Of a DNA stretch of 64,000 nucleotides, positions 35,506-44,360 are shown piece after piece. The translations under genes were made by a program, and so were the position numbers. Within the stretch, counting starts at the first letter, position 1. The number at the start of each line of letters is the position of its first letter. Source of the DNA: Croceimicrobium sp965279135 (lineage in GTDB: Bacteria; Bacteroidota; Bacteroidia; Flavobacteriales; Schleiferiaceae). The stretch covers positions 1,984,001 to 2,048,000 of the forward strand of contig OZ257133.1 of the NCBI GenBank assembly GCA_965279135.1, read 5' to 3'. The notes under the pieces were generated by a model that saw only the letters and a list, made by a program, of their open reading frames with translations, had not been told where the DNA came from and did not search any database.

Positions 35506-35519
35506 TTAATGTGGTCAAC
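35495..35519. repeat. Palindrome at the IS 5' end overlapping the orfA start
   Basis: GTTGAC at 35495-35500 and GTCAAC at 35514-35519 are the ends of a near-perfect palindrome with one mismatch per arm. It overlaps both the terminal repeat and the first orfA ATG. It may be a transposase/repressor site, or a structure that blocks translation from readthrough transcripts. Confidence 0.5.
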
Positions 35520-35538
35520 CTATATCAGGTACGTACAA

Positions 35539-35573
35539 GGTTCTAGGTTCTAAATTCTATGCTCTGGCTTCTA
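35539..35573. repeat. Five degenerate heptamers right of the IS, consensus GGTTCTA
   Basis: GGTTCTA, GGTTCTA, AATTCTA, TGCTCTG and GCTTCTA follow in exact 7-base register. Left of the IS, TTTCTAGG continues the same motif, so removing the element and one AGG copy restores one array of about six units. Confidence 0.7.
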
Positions 35574-35581
35574 GGCCCCCA

Positions 35582-36628
35582 TCAAAACTTAAGCATCCAC
35601 CCATAAGGGTCGGCAGCTTTTCCACTGCGTAATTCCGTTAATTCCTTCTTGATGCGCATCGCATAACCATCTTCGGGGGTAGCAATATTGAAATCGGTCC
35701 CTCGGAAGCCAATCATGTTTATGGGGCTGATCACAGCAGCAGTCCCCATTCCAAAGGCTTCCTGTAGGCGTCCTTCCTTAGCGGCAGTGATTACCTCATC
35801 CACTTTAACCCGTCTTTCCTCAACCTTCACAATATCCCGATCTCTCAGGAGGGTAAGGATGCTGTCTCGGGTAATTCCGGCAAGAATACGATCACTAAGA
35901 GGAGGAGTAATAAAAGTATCATCTATGATAAAGGCAATATTCATAGTACCCGACTCTTCTACCAATTCATGATTGGCGTGATCTGTCCAAATTACCTGAG
36001 TGTAGCCTTCTTGACGTGCCTGATCTGTAGCATAAAATGCACCGCCATAATTACCAGCACATTTGGTTGATCCTACGCCCCCGCTAGCACTGCGGGTATA
36101 GGTCTCTTCTACCTTCACCTTTACATCGCCGGCATAATAAGGTCCTACCGGAGAAGTGATTATACAGAAGATGAATTTCTCAGAAGGCCGAGCTGCTACG
36201 AACTCGGAACTTCCGAACATAAAAGGACGTAGATATAGAGAGTGATTTTCCGCCTTTGGAACCCACTCGCGATCAATATCCACCAAGGCCTTAATTCCTT
36301 CAACAAACCACTCTTCCGGAAACTCTGGCATAAACATCCTACGTGCCGAGTGATTCAGGCGTTTGGCGTTCGCCTCTGGTCTGAAAATACCAATTTCACC
36401 ATCCTCCATATAATAAGCCTTCTGACCTTCGAAAATAGCTTGGCCATAGTGCAAGGTGTGCATGGCAGGCGTAAAGCTAAGTGGTCCATAAGGCTTAATC
36501 TCTGGTTCAGACCAGGACCCATCGCTGTATTCGGCAATCAACATGTGATCGCTGAATTGAGTCCCAAAAACCAGATTAGAAAAGTCAACATCATTAATGC
36601 GTGACTGAGTGGTTTTGGTAATCTTCAT
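35582..36628 (-). CDS. ilvE: Branched-chain amino acid aminotransferase
   Basis: A 348-residue class IV PLP aminotransferase of the IlvE type II length. Motifs are ALHYGQAIFEG-like (HTLHYGQAIFEGQKAY), the arginine-containing LYLRPFMFG, the PLP lysine in GSTKCAGNYGG, the cofactor loop EESGTMNIAF and AFGMGTAAVISP. It makes or degrades Leu, Ile and Val by transamination with 2-oxoglutarate. It is a single gene. The IS element lies 44 bp beyond its stop. Confidence 0.97.
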   Translation of the reverse strand: MKITKTTQSRINDVDFSNLVFGTQFSDHMLIAEYSDGSWSEPEIKPYGPLSFTPAMHTLHYGQAIFEGQKAYYMEDGEIGIFRPEANAKRLNHSARRMFMPEFPEEWFVEGIKALVDIDREWVPKAENHSLYLRPFMFGSSEFVAARPSEKFIFCIITSPVGPYYAGDVKVKVEETYTRSASGGVGSTKCAGNYGGAFYATDQARQEGYTQVIWTDHANHELVEESGTMNIAFIIDDTFITPPLSDRILAGITRDSILTLLRDRDIVKVEERRVKVDEVITAAKEGRLQEAFGMGTAAVISPINMIGFRGTDFNIATPEDGYAMRIKKELTELRSGKAADPYGWMLKF

Positions 36629-36666
36629 TCTGTAATGTTTAAAGAATCTAAAGAAGATTCTTGTTT

Positions 36667-36695
36667 TTTGCGCTTTTGAGAGAATGCTATCTTTG
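36667..36695 (+). promoter_or_regulatory. Promoter of the DUF4920-cytochrome-mnmD operon
   Basis: TTTG (36667-36670) and TATCTTTG (36688-36695) are spaced by 17 bases, close to the Bacteroidota consensus. The ATG lies 28 bases further on. Confidence 0.6.
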
Positions 36696-36723
36696 CTACA
36701 GTAAAAAGTGATTTAAAAAAACC

Positions 36724-37248
36724 ATGAAAAAATTCGCATTTTTCCTCTCCGCCATAGCTCTGCTTAGCGCTTGCAAAAGTACAACAAACGAAGGTGATAG
36801 CGAAACCTCCGGAAGCACCGATTCCACCGCAGTAGAAGCAAGTATGGAAACCCTTGAAAGCCACTACTATGGGGACACCATTACCGAAGAAAATGCCGTA
36901 GCCGTAGGTGAGTTAATGGCCCTAATGGAAGGTAAAGATTCCGTACGAGTTAAAATCGCCGGCACTGTAAACTCTTCTTGCCAGAAAAAAGGTTGCTGGA
37001 TGCGCATGGATATGGGCAATGACGAAGAACTCTTCGTTCGCTTTCGCGATTACGAATTCTTTGTTCCTAAAAACCTTGATGGAGAAGAGGCAATTGTTGA
37101 AGGGGTAGCCTATGTTGAGACCTTTAGTGTAGAGCACCTAAAACACCTGGCCGATGACGCAGGAAAATCTGAAGAAGAGATTGCTGCCATCACCGAACCA
37201 GAAGTTAGTATTCGTTTCACAGCCGATGGCGTGATCATTAAGAGTTAA
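36724..37248 (+). CDS. DUF4920 lipoprotein
   Basis: A 174-residue lipoprotein. The signal peptide ends in LLSACKS (Cys17), followed by a Ser/Thr/Glu linker to about 45. The DUF4920 domain has the hallmark VNSSCQKKGCWMRM and VRFRDYEFFVPKN. The domain is an OB-like beta fold of unknown function. The paired Cys residues could bind metal or form a disulfide. The gene leads an operon with a c-type cytochrome 2 bp downstream and mnmD. Confidence 0.9.
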   Translation: MKKFAFFLSAIALLSACKSTTNEGDSETSGSTDSTAVEASMETLESHYYGDTITEENAVAVGELMALMEGKDSVRVKIAGTVNSSCQKKGCWMRMDMGNDEELFVRFRDYEFFVPKNLDGEEAIVEGVAYVETFSVEHLKHLADDAGKSEEEIAAITEPEVSIRFTADGVIIKS

Positions 37249-37250
37249 AG

Positions 37251-37745
37251 ATGACATTTAAGAAATATCTAATCGGAGGATGCCTTATCGGGGCATCCTT
37301 TTTTGTCGGCTGTCAACAGCAGACTTCTGCGACTGAGACCGACGGTAAAGAACAAAGTGAAAACTCGACGGAACCCGCGGCAGCTGAGGACAAGGAGCTA
37401 GACATGAATGAGCCTAGCGAATTAGCCTTGCTCATGCGAGATATGTATGAAGAAAATCTGGCTCTGAAAAAGCAAATTAAAGAAGGTCAGATACCTGAAA
37501 GCTTCCCCGAGGATTGGCTTACTATTCATTCTGCTAAATCAGACGAGAAGCTCAATGAGACTTATGATGCACTTGCCAAAGAGTACATCAAGAATATGCA
37601 AGCTATAACAGAAGCTGAAACTAAAGAGGAAGGCATCAAAGCTTACAATACAATGATTTCCACCTGCGCCAGTTGCCATACTATTTATTGCCAGGGCCCA
37701 TTGGTGAAAATCAACAAGATGAAAATCAAGGATACTGAGTCCTAA
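37251..37745 (+). CDS. c-type cytochrome lipoprotein
   Basis: A 164-residue predicted lipoprotein (Cys21 in FFVGCQQQ) with an acidic linker. A helical domain carries one haem-c site near the C-terminus, CASCH (about residues 142-146). The CxxCH at the end of an alpha-helical domain resembles cytochrome c-prime/c556-type proteins, where the axial Met lies near the N-terminus (LLMRDMYEE is a candidate). It should be attached to the periplasmic side of a membrane. It is coupled to the DUF4920 gene (2-bp gap). Its redox partner is unknown. Confidence 0.82.
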   Translation: MTFKKYLIGGCLIGASFFVGCQQQTSATETDGKEQSENSTEPAAAEDKELDMNEPSELALLMRDMYEENLALKKQIKEGQIPESFPEDWLTIHSAKSDEKLNETYDALAKEYIKNMQAITEAETKEEGIKAYNTMISTCASCHTIYCQGPLVKINKMKIKDTES

Positions 37746-37747
37746 GG

Positions 37748-38419
37748 ATGGAACGTAAATGGGTTAAAACCAAGGACGGTAGCCCTAGTTTGTATGTTCC
37801 TGAACTTAAACAGAATTACCATTCACTGCATGGCGCGCTCCAGGAGTCGCGCCATGTTTTTATTAAGTCGGGTCTACATCACTTCTCTGAAAAGCCGGAG
37901 TTGAAAATTCTGGAAGTTGGCTTTGGTACTGGCTTAAACGCCTTGCTGACTCATTTTGAAAAGACCAATCCAAATCAAAAGATTTATTACCACAGCCTGG
38001 AGAAGTATCCTTTAGAGGAGGAGGAATGGTCAGCTATCCACTGGCCTGAATTGTTTCTAGCTTCACCGGAGTATCATGAATTCTATAATCAGGCTCATCA
38101 AGCAAAATGGAATCAAATTGAGGTTTTGAACAACCATTTCGAACTTCAAAAAACACAGATCGACCTAGTCGATTTCGAGCCTCCTGGTATGAGTTACGAT
38201 CTTATCTATTTCGATGCTTTTTCGCCCGAAGCTCAGCCAAAGCTCTGGACTAAGGAAGTGTTCAGCCGTTTATATAAGGCTCTTAAAATGGATGGAATTC
38301 TGGTTACCTATTGCGTAAAGGGCTCTGTGCGAAGAGCTATGGAAGCCGCGCAATTTGAAGTTGAAAAGATTCCGGGCCCGCCGGGAAAACGAGAAATGTC
38401 ACGTGCGATTAAGAGCTAG
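37748..38419 (+). CDS. mnmD: tRNA 5-methylaminomethyl-2-thiouridine methyltransferase (MnmD)
   Basis: A 223-residue stand-alone MnmC methyltransferase domain without the FAD oxidoreductase half. Motifs are the SAM loop LEVGFGTGLNALL, the catalytic-region signature YFDAFSPEAQPKLW and VTYCVKGSVRRAME. The family completes mnm5s2U34 in certain tRNAs. It starts 2 bp after the cytochrome gene and ends that operon. Confidence 0.94.
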   Translation: MERKWVKTKDGSPSLYVPELKQNYHSLHGALQESRHVFIKSGLHHFSEKPELKILEVGFGTGLNALLTHFEKTNPNQKIYYHSLEKYPLEEEEWSAIHWPELFLASPEYHEFYNQAHQAKWNQIEVLNNHFELQKTQIDLVDFEPPGMSYDLIYFDAFSPEAQPKLWTKEVFSRLYKALKMDGILVTYCVKGSVRRAMEAAQFEVEKIPGPPGKREMSRAIKS

Positions 38420-38494
38420 CATTTAGGCAAGAAGTCGCAAATCGAAGCTCAACCCCTTCTGCAATTTTAGCGTTTCTTTGTAAGAGAAGGCTTT

Positions 38495-40456
38495 ATGCGT
38501 AGCATCCTACATATCAGCATTTTATTCTTGTTCATTCCTCTTGCAACAGTTGCCCAGGAACAAGTATATTTTGATTTTCATGCAAATGTCGGTTCAGAAA
38601 TAAGCGTCTTCCCTAATGGAGATTTTGCACTAGCGGGTAGTAAGAATAAGTTTAACGATAAAGAAGCCTTGCTTGCCTACTTCGATGCATGTGGCGATAG
38701 TCTCTGGACTCGTTCCCTTTTTGAAGGATTGGATTTCAATCGAATTATCCGCATTCAAAATGATGGGCTAAGCCTTTGGGTTGCCGCCAGCCTCGGGCCT
38801 TCAAGAGATACTGCAATCGCTTTAATAAAAATGGATCGCAATGGAAATGTCCTTCTTAGTAAGAGCATTACCGCCCCTTTAGAATTTGTTTGGTATCAAT
38901 TTCATCTGGATCGAGATGGAAATTTGTATTTCACAGGTAATTCCACCAGTACGACGGGTTCCTCCAATACCATCCTAAAACTTGACCCCCAGGGAAATAT
39001 CATTCACGCAAATCAATACAGCAATATCTTTATATGGGGAATGTCGATTCCCTCACCTTCCGGCGGAATATTAAATACTACCGGCCGAACCTATTATAAG
39101 GTGGATGGCAATGGGAATGTTGAATGGATTAAAAGGATGATCAATTTTCAGCAAAGTTCCATTCCACCAATTGCCCTATCCGATGGATATCTCCTCTTCC
39201 ACCAGCACATTGGAGCCATAGATCGAACTGGCATAGTCAAAGTGGATCTGCAAGGAAACCTGCTCTGGTCCAGCGATTTGATCATCATGATTTTACCCAC
39301 AGCGGCGACACTAAAAAGCAATGGCAATGTCTTAATGAGCTATACCAATTACGGTCCAAGCGGAGTACAGTGGGGCATAATTGAGTTTAATGAAAATGGA
39401 CAGATTATGCGAACCGATGTCCTGCCTCTTAGCACTGGCGATCAGGTTTTTGCACAGGACATTAAAAACCTGCCCGATGACAGAACCTTAATTCTAGGGT
39501 CTATTGATTTCCTAACTGCCAATTATAACGCCCTTAATTTTCGTTGGCTCCCGGAAAATTTAAATGACCTTCAAAATTGTCCGACTACCCCTACCACTTT
39601 GCCCGCACAACCCACCTATATTTCTGAAGACACTATAATTCCAGCCTTTAACCTCAATCCCTACTTTGGATTCAATATTCAGAACTTCAACTTTCCCATC
39701 AAGAATATGGGCCTGGTTGAAAACCGCTTTTGCGGAAATGATACCAATTTCAGTTTTGACCTTGGCGCAGATACTGCCATTTGCCCAAGTGATACCTTCT
39801 ATTTAAAACCGAATCTGCCTTCCAGCGATTACCAATTCACCTGGAGCACCAATTCTCAGGCGGATAGCATTTTAGTAGAGGGGCCCGGTTTGTATTGGTG
39901 CGAAGCGCGTAGTGCCTGTGGAGCTGAACTTTATAGAGATAGCATATTGATTAGCTTCCGTGGTCAGGGAGATTTAGAGGCCACCATGAACCCGGAGAAT
40001 CTGGTACCTGGAGATAGCATTAGGCTTAGTAGTGTGATAAATAGTGAAGATATCCTTTGGCGCTATGGTGATACTTCAGTGCAAGGAAATCCAATTACGA
40101 TAATTTCTGATCCGACTATGGCGTCTGGAATTATCGCCTCCTTCGTAGATAGTAATGGCTGTGTAAGCCAAGACACTCTTTTTCCCACTTTCGCAGATCT
40201 TCAACTGTTTATGCCAGATGCATTCACCCCTAATGGAGATGGATTAAATGACCTTTTTGGACCTGACCCCAGCCGTTTAGATTTTTATGAGTTACAAGTA
40301 TTCGATCGCTTTGGTAAGCAACAAGCACTATTGCAAAATAAGCAATGGGATGGCGGTGATCTGAAAGGGGGTTCCTATGTATATTATTTACGGTACCGAT
40401 TAATTCCAGGAGGCGAAGAACGAATCCTGCGCGGTATTGTAAATTTGATTCGATGA
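38495..40456 (+). CDS. Secreted T9SS protein with gliding-motility-type C-terminal domain
   Basis: A 653-residue exported protein. The signal peptide is residues 1-20 (ATVAQ). A beta-propeller-like repeat region (about 25-360) has NGN and DGN turns. A Cys-containing linker follows, then a gliding-associated type B C-terminal domain (about 570-653). This has the signatures MPDAFTPNGDGLNDLF, LQVFDRFG and NKQWDGGDLKGGSYVYYL. The product should be exported by the T9SS and surface-held or released. Ligand or function is unknown. Its end overlaps the Nudix gene by 4 bases. Confidence 0.9.
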   Translation: MRSILHISILFLFIPLATVAQEQVYFDFHANVGSEISVFPNGDFALAGSKNKFNDKEALLAYFDACGDSLWTRSLFEGLDFNRIIRIQNDGLSLWVAASLGPSRDTAIALIKMDRNGNVLLSKSITAPLEFVWYQFHLDRDGNLYFTGNSTSTTGSSNTILKLDPQGNIIHANQYSNIFIWGMSIPSPSGGILNTTGRTYYKVDGNGNVEWIKRMINFQQSSIPPIALSDGYLLFHQHIGAIDRTGIVKVDLQGNLLWSSDLIIMILPTAATLKSNGNVLMSYTNYGPSGVQWGIIEFNENGQIMRTDVLPLSTGDQVFAQDIKNLPDDRTLILGSIDFLTANYNALNFRWLPENLNDLQNCPTTPTTLPAQPTYISEDTIIPAFNLNPYFGFNIQNFNFPIKNMGLVENRFCGNDTNFSFDLGADTAICPSDTFYLKPNLPSSDYQFTWSTNSQADSILVEGPGLYWCEARSACGAELYRDSILISFRGQGDLEATMNPENLVPGDSIRLSSVINSEDILWRYGDTSVQGNPITIISDPTMASGIIASFVDSNGCVSQDTLFPTFADLQLFMPDAFTPNGDGLNDLFGPDPSRLDFYELQVFDRFGKQQALLQNKQWDGGDLKGGSYVYYLRYRLIPGGEERILRGIVNLIR

Positions 40457-40893
40457 GTATTGAAGCATTTACAATCAGAGTTTACGGGCTTTTAATTCAT
40501 GAGCAGCGTATTCTTTTATCCCGTGAAAACATTTACGGAGGTGTTTATCTCAAATACCCTGGTGGAGGCCTGGAGTTCGGAGAGGGAACCATAGATTGTC
40601 TGAAACGAGAATTTATGGAGGAATGTCATTTACAAATCGAGGTTCAGGAACACTTTTACACTACAGAGGATTTTGTGCCCTCTGCCTTCTCTAGCAAAAT
40701 GCAGGTAATGAGCATCTACTATCGCGTTTCCTGTGATGATCTTAGTCCTTTAATCCATCGAAGTGAAGTTAGCGACCTCAGCAAGCACGGGGATCAGGAG
40801 CTTATCTGGAAACCCATTGAAGAGCTTAACCCCCATGAACTCAATCTCCCTCTCGACAGATTGGTAGCAGAAAAACTACTGGCACAACATTAA
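40453..40893 (+). CDS. Nudix hydrolase
   Basis: A 146-residue Nudix protein. The Nudix box is complete, GGGLEFGEGTIDCLKREFMEE, matching GX5EX7REUXEEXG, with the metal-binding Glu residues. The substrate, a nucleoside diphosphate linked to some group, cannot be read from sequence. It is translationally coupled to the preceding T9SS protein gene by an ATGA overlap, though a functional link is doubtful. Confidence 0.92.
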   Translation: MSIEAFTIRVYGLLIHEQRILLSRENIYGGVYLKYPGGGLEFGEGTIDCLKREFMEECHLQIEVQEHFYTTEDFVPSAFSSKMQVMSIYYRVSCDDLSPLIHRSEVSDLSKHGDQELIWKPIEELNPHELNLPLDRLVAEKLLAQH

Positions 40894-40924
40894 AACCTTC
40901 TTGCACTCCATTAGTTAAATAGCC

Positions 40925-41830
40925 ATGAAAGTTTTGATTTCCGGCGGTAGCGGTCTAGTCGGCAGGGAAATAAGCAGGATACTTATAGATAAAGGTCATC
41001 AGGTGGGCTGGTTAAGCCGAAATCCAGCAGGAAGTCCTAAAGACATCCAGGGATTTTACTGGGATCCCGATAAAATGGAAATCGATCTTGAAGCATTAAA
41101 CTTTGCAGATGCTATAATCCATCTTGCTGGGGCAAATATTGCCAAGCGATGGACGCCGCACTATAAAGATTTAATTCTTCGCAGCCGGGTAGATGGCACT
41201 CATTTACTGTTCGAAAAAATTCGTCAGCATTCCATTAAAATTGATTCTTTCATAAGCGCCAGTGCAGTGGGCTATTATCCTAATAGTTTTGATGCGCTTT
41301 ACACTGAAGAATCAGCTCCGGGAGATGATTACCTCAGCTTAATTTGTCAGAAGTGGGAAGCGGAAGTAGAGAAGTTTGAAGCCTTAGGAATTCGAAGCAT
41401 CCGCATGCGTATTGGAATTGTACTCGATTCAAATGAAGGTGCCTTAGCGCAAATGGCAGCTCCTTTAAAATGGGGGTTTGGTGCGCCTTTAGGAACCGGG
41501 AACCAATGGATGCCTTGGATTCATCGTTTTGATTTAGCCTCAATGTTTGTTCATGCTCTGGAAAACACGGAAATATCAAGCGGCGTTTACAATGCGGTAG
41601 GTCCGGAAAACTTGCGAAACAAAGACCTCACAAAAACCCTGGCTAAGGTTTTGAATCGTCCACTCTTCTTACCACCAGTGCCTGAGTTTGTCCTCAAACT
41701 TTATCTCGGAGAAATGTCTGCTATTGCGTTAGCAAGTACCAAGTGCAGCAATGCTAAAATAGTTGCAACCGGATTTGAATATCGCTTTTCCAACCTTGAA
41801 GCCGCGCTGAAAGACCTCTATCTCGCTTAG
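40925..41830 (+). CDS. NAD(P)-dependent epimerase-like protein, TIGR01777/YfcH family
   Basis: A 301-residue extended SDR-like protein. The Rossmann motif is ISGGSGLVGREIS near the N-terminus, then IHLAGANIAKRW, SASAVGYYPNS, and a C-terminal DUF1731-like region with LRNKDLTKTLAKVL and PVPEFVLKLYLGEMS. These match the YfcH (TIGR01777) family, whose biological role is unknown. It is a short gene with a 31-bp gap from the Nudix gene. Confidence 0.92.
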   Translation: MKVLISGGSGLVGREISRILIDKGHQVGWLSRNPAGSPKDIQGFYWDPDKMEIDLEALNFADAIIHLAGANIAKRWTPHYKDLILRSRVDGTHLLFEKIRQHSIKIDSFISASAVGYYPNSFDALYTEESAPGDDYLSLICQKWEAEVEKFEALGIRSIRMRIGIVLDSNEGALAQMAAPLKWGFGAPLGTGNQWMPWIHRFDLASMFVHALENTEISSGVYNAVGPENLRNKDLTKTLAKVLNRPLFLPPVPEFVLKLYLGEMSAIALASTKCSNAKIVATGFEYRFSNLEAALKDLYLA

Positions 41831-41835
41831 ATTTT

Positions 41836-41843
41836 TATTTTTG
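41836..41843 (+). promoter_or_regulatory. Putative -7 element of the M1 peptidase gene
   Basis: TATTTTTG matches TAnnTTTG, 26 bases before the ATG. No clear -33 box was seen in the end of the preceding gene. Confidence 0.45.
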
Positions 41844-41869
41844 ACCCCTTCCAAAAAAACTATTGTTCT

Positions 41870-44167
41870 ATGAAACGTGCCCTCCTATTCACATTTATGC
41901 TTGTAGGCTCCTTCCTACTGGCTCAGACCGAGAATGTGAATACCAGCCGATTTCGGCAAATGAAAGACCTCCTACCTACCCCAAACATGTATCGTACTGG
42001 CGGAGGAGCACCTGGAAGTTTCTACTACCAGCAGAAAGCGAATTACAAGATGAAAATTCGCCTAGATGATGAAAATCAAAGAATTTATGGTGAACAAACT
42101 ATCACCTATACCAATAATGCTCCTGAAAGTCTGGAATATCTCTGGGTTCAGTTGGATCAAAATATGCGTGCCAAGGGCAGCCAGCGCTGGTTAAAACGAA
42201 CCGGTGATGTTGGTCGTGATATGAGTGCCTACGAAATACGGAATCTATTCTATGATTTCGATGGCGGTTTTAAAATTGACCAGGTAAAAAATCAGGAAGG
42301 TCAGGATCAAGATTATAAGATCAACTATACCATGATGCGTATCAATCTGGATGAGCCTTTAAAATCCGGAGATAGTATCAGTTTTAGTATCGATTGGTGG
42401 TACAATATTAATGATCGGGCAAAGTATGGGGGGCGTTCTGGCCTGGAGTATTTTGAAGATGAAGATAATTACCTCTACACCATTGCTCAATTCTTCCCCC
42501 GAATGGCAGTTTACAACGATGTTGAAGGTTGGCAAAACAAGCAGTTTCTGGGAAGTGGAGAATTTGCCTTACCATTTGGAAATTATGATGTTGAGATCAC
42601 TGTTCCCGAAGATCATGTGGTGGGTGCAACCGGCACGCTGCAGAACATGGACGAAGTACTGACCAAAGAACAAAGAGATCGATTAGCAGAAGCTTCCGAA
42701 AACACTGAAGATCCAGTGTTTATTGTTAATGAGAGCGAAGCGAGAAAAGCCGAAAAAGGACGTAGTTCTAAGGAAAAGACCTGGCATTTTAAAGCCTACA
42801 ATGTGCGCGATTTTGCCTTCTGTTCTAGTCGCAAATTCATCTGGGATGCAATGGCGGTGAAATTTGGGGAACGTACCGTATTAGCAATGAGCTACTATCC
42901 TAAGGAAGGTAATCCTCTTTGGGAGCGCTACTCTACCCGAGTGGTGGCGCATACTCTGAAAACCTACTCCAAATACACTTTCGACTATCCCTACCCCGTT
43001 GCAATCAGCGTGCACACCAACCGCATTGGAATGGAGTACCCTATGATATGCTTTAATGGAGGTCGACCTGAAGCAGACGGAACCTACAGCAAACGCACCA
43101 AGTATGGGATGATCGGTGTTATAATTCACGAAGTCGGGCATAACTACTTCCCGATGATCGTAAACAGTGATGAAAGACAGTGGACCTGGATGGATGAGGG
43201 TCTGAACACCTTCGTGCAATACCTAACGGAACAGGAGTGGGAAGAAAACTATCCCAGTCGCAGAGGTCCAGCCTATAAGATTGCTCCGTACATGTCGTCT
43301 GAAAAGCAAGATATGGTGCCCATTATGACCAATTCCGAATCTATTCTTCAGTTTGGAAATAATGCCTACGGTAAGCCTGCTACCGCTCTTAATATCCTAC
43401 GGGAAACAGTAATGGGTAGGGAGCTTTTTGATTACGCCTTTAAGACCTACTCTCGTCGATGGATGTTTAAGCATCCTACGCCGGCCGACTTTTTCCGTAC
43501 AATGGAAGATGCGTCCGGAGTTGATCTGGATTGGTTCTTTAGAGGATGGTTTTACACCACAGACCATGTGGATATCGCTTTATCCAATGTGCAATGGTAC
43601 AAACTGAATACTAAGAACCCGGATGTAGAAAAGCCCCGAGAGCGCAAAGAAGCGATGAATGAATTCATTGGAGCGACTCGAAATGCCAAGGAGTTTAAGG
43701 GAAAGCATTATAGCGATGCTCATCCTCAAATGGCGGATTTCTATAATGAGAATGATGATTATACCGTCTTCGAATATGATCGGAAGCGCTATAAAAAGTA
43801 CCGAGAAAGCTTGAGCGAGGAGGAAAAGAAATTCCTTGATGCGGATTGGAACTTTTATGAACTAGAGTTTGAAAATCAAGGTGGGCTGGTTATGCCGGTA
43901 ATCCTCCGTTTTACTTTCACCGATGGCAGTACCGAAGTGAGCAGACATCCTGCGGAAATCTGGCTTAAGAATGAAGAGCGCTTCAAAAAGGTATTTGTGT
44001 TTGAAAAAGTGGTAGAACGCATTGAATTAGATCCTTTTCTGGAAACTGCAGATACCGATTTCGATGATAATTTCTGGCCTGAGGAACAAAAAGCCAGTCG
44101 ATTTGACCTATATCGTTCCCGAAGTTCAGGCAGAGGAAAAAACCGAATGCAACAAGCGGAGGAATAA
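41870..44167 (+). CDS. Secreted M1-family metallopeptidase
   Basis: A 765-residue zinc aminopeptidase-like enzyme with a signal peptide (1-18, FLLAQ). The gluzincin motif HEVGH (His420, Glu421, His424) and the third ligand Glu443 in WMDEGLN are present. The N-terminal beta domain is M1-like and MEYPMICFNGG takes the place of the GAMEN exopeptidase motif. It should cleave peptides in the periplasm or at the cell surface. There is no T9SS sorting domain. It stands alone, followed by a strong terminator. Confidence 0.93.
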   Translation: MKRALLFTFMLVGSFLLAQTENVNTSRFRQMKDLLPTPNMYRTGGGAPGSFYYQQKANYKMKIRLDDENQRIYGEQTITYTNNAPESLEYLWVQLDQNMRAKGSQRWLKRTGDVGRDMSAYEIRNLFYDFDGGFKIDQVKNQEGQDQDYKINYTMMRINLDEPLKSGDSISFSIDWWYNINDRAKYGGRSGLEYFEDEDNYLYTIAQFFPRMAVYNDVEGWQNKQFLGSGEFALPFGNYDVEITVPEDHVVGATGTLQNMDEVLTKEQRDRLAEASENTEDPVFIVNESEARKAEKGRSSKEKTWHFKAYNVRDFAFCSSRKFIWDAMAVKFGERTVLAMSYYPKEGNPLWERYSTRVVAHTLKTYSKYTFDYPYPVAISVHTNRIGMEYPMICFNGGRPEADGTYSKRTKYGMIGVIIHEVGHNYFPMIVNSDERQWTWMDEGLNTFVQYLTEQEWEENYPSRRGPAYKIAPYMSSEKQDMVPIMTNSESILQFGNNAYGKPATALNILRETVMGRELFDYAFKTYSRRWMFKHPTPADFFRTMEDASGVDLDWFFRGWFYTTDHVDIALSNVQWYKLNTKNPDVEKPRERKEAMNEFIGATRNAKEFKGKHYSDAHPQMADFYNENDDYTVFEYDRKRYKKYRESLSEEEKKFLDADWNFYELEFENQGGLVMPVILRFTFTDGSTEVSRHPAEIWLKNEERFKKVFVFEKVVERIELDPFLETADTDFDDNFWPEEQKASRFDLYRSRSSGRGKNRMQQAEE

Positions 44168-44254
44168 ATAGGGCATTTGCCTTATTTCCTAATCGACCTT
44201 CTCTAATGACCTTTGAGTGGATTTAGCTATAGCTATGAATCCATTCCCCCCTCT

Positions 44255-44282
44255 AACCCCGGATTTCGATCCGGGGTTTTTA
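44255..44282 (+). terminator. Intrinsic terminator after the M1 peptidase gene
   Basis: A perfect ten-pair stem AACCCCGGAT with ATCCGGGGTT has a TTCG tetraloop and is followed by TTTTT. Confidence 0.93.
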
Positions 44283-44360
44283 TTTCCTTTTCACACCGGG
44301 CATTGAATAAGTCCTGTTCTCAGCCTGAATTCTAAATGCTTTGATCACGACTTTTAAAGG

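Larger units (their letters stand above)
34227..35537 (-). mobile_element. Complete IS3-family insertion sequence, 1311 bp
   Basis: Terminal inverted repeats of 25 bp lie at 34227-34251 and 35513-35537, beginning TGTAC and matching at about 20 of 25 positions, with TG...CA ends. The element is flanked by a 3-bp direct repeat AGG (34224-34226 and 35538-35540). It encodes orfA and orfB on the minus strand. Both frames are intact and the catalytic DDE triad is present, so it may be active. It sits inside a heptamer repeat array between metK and ilvE. Confidence 0.95.
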
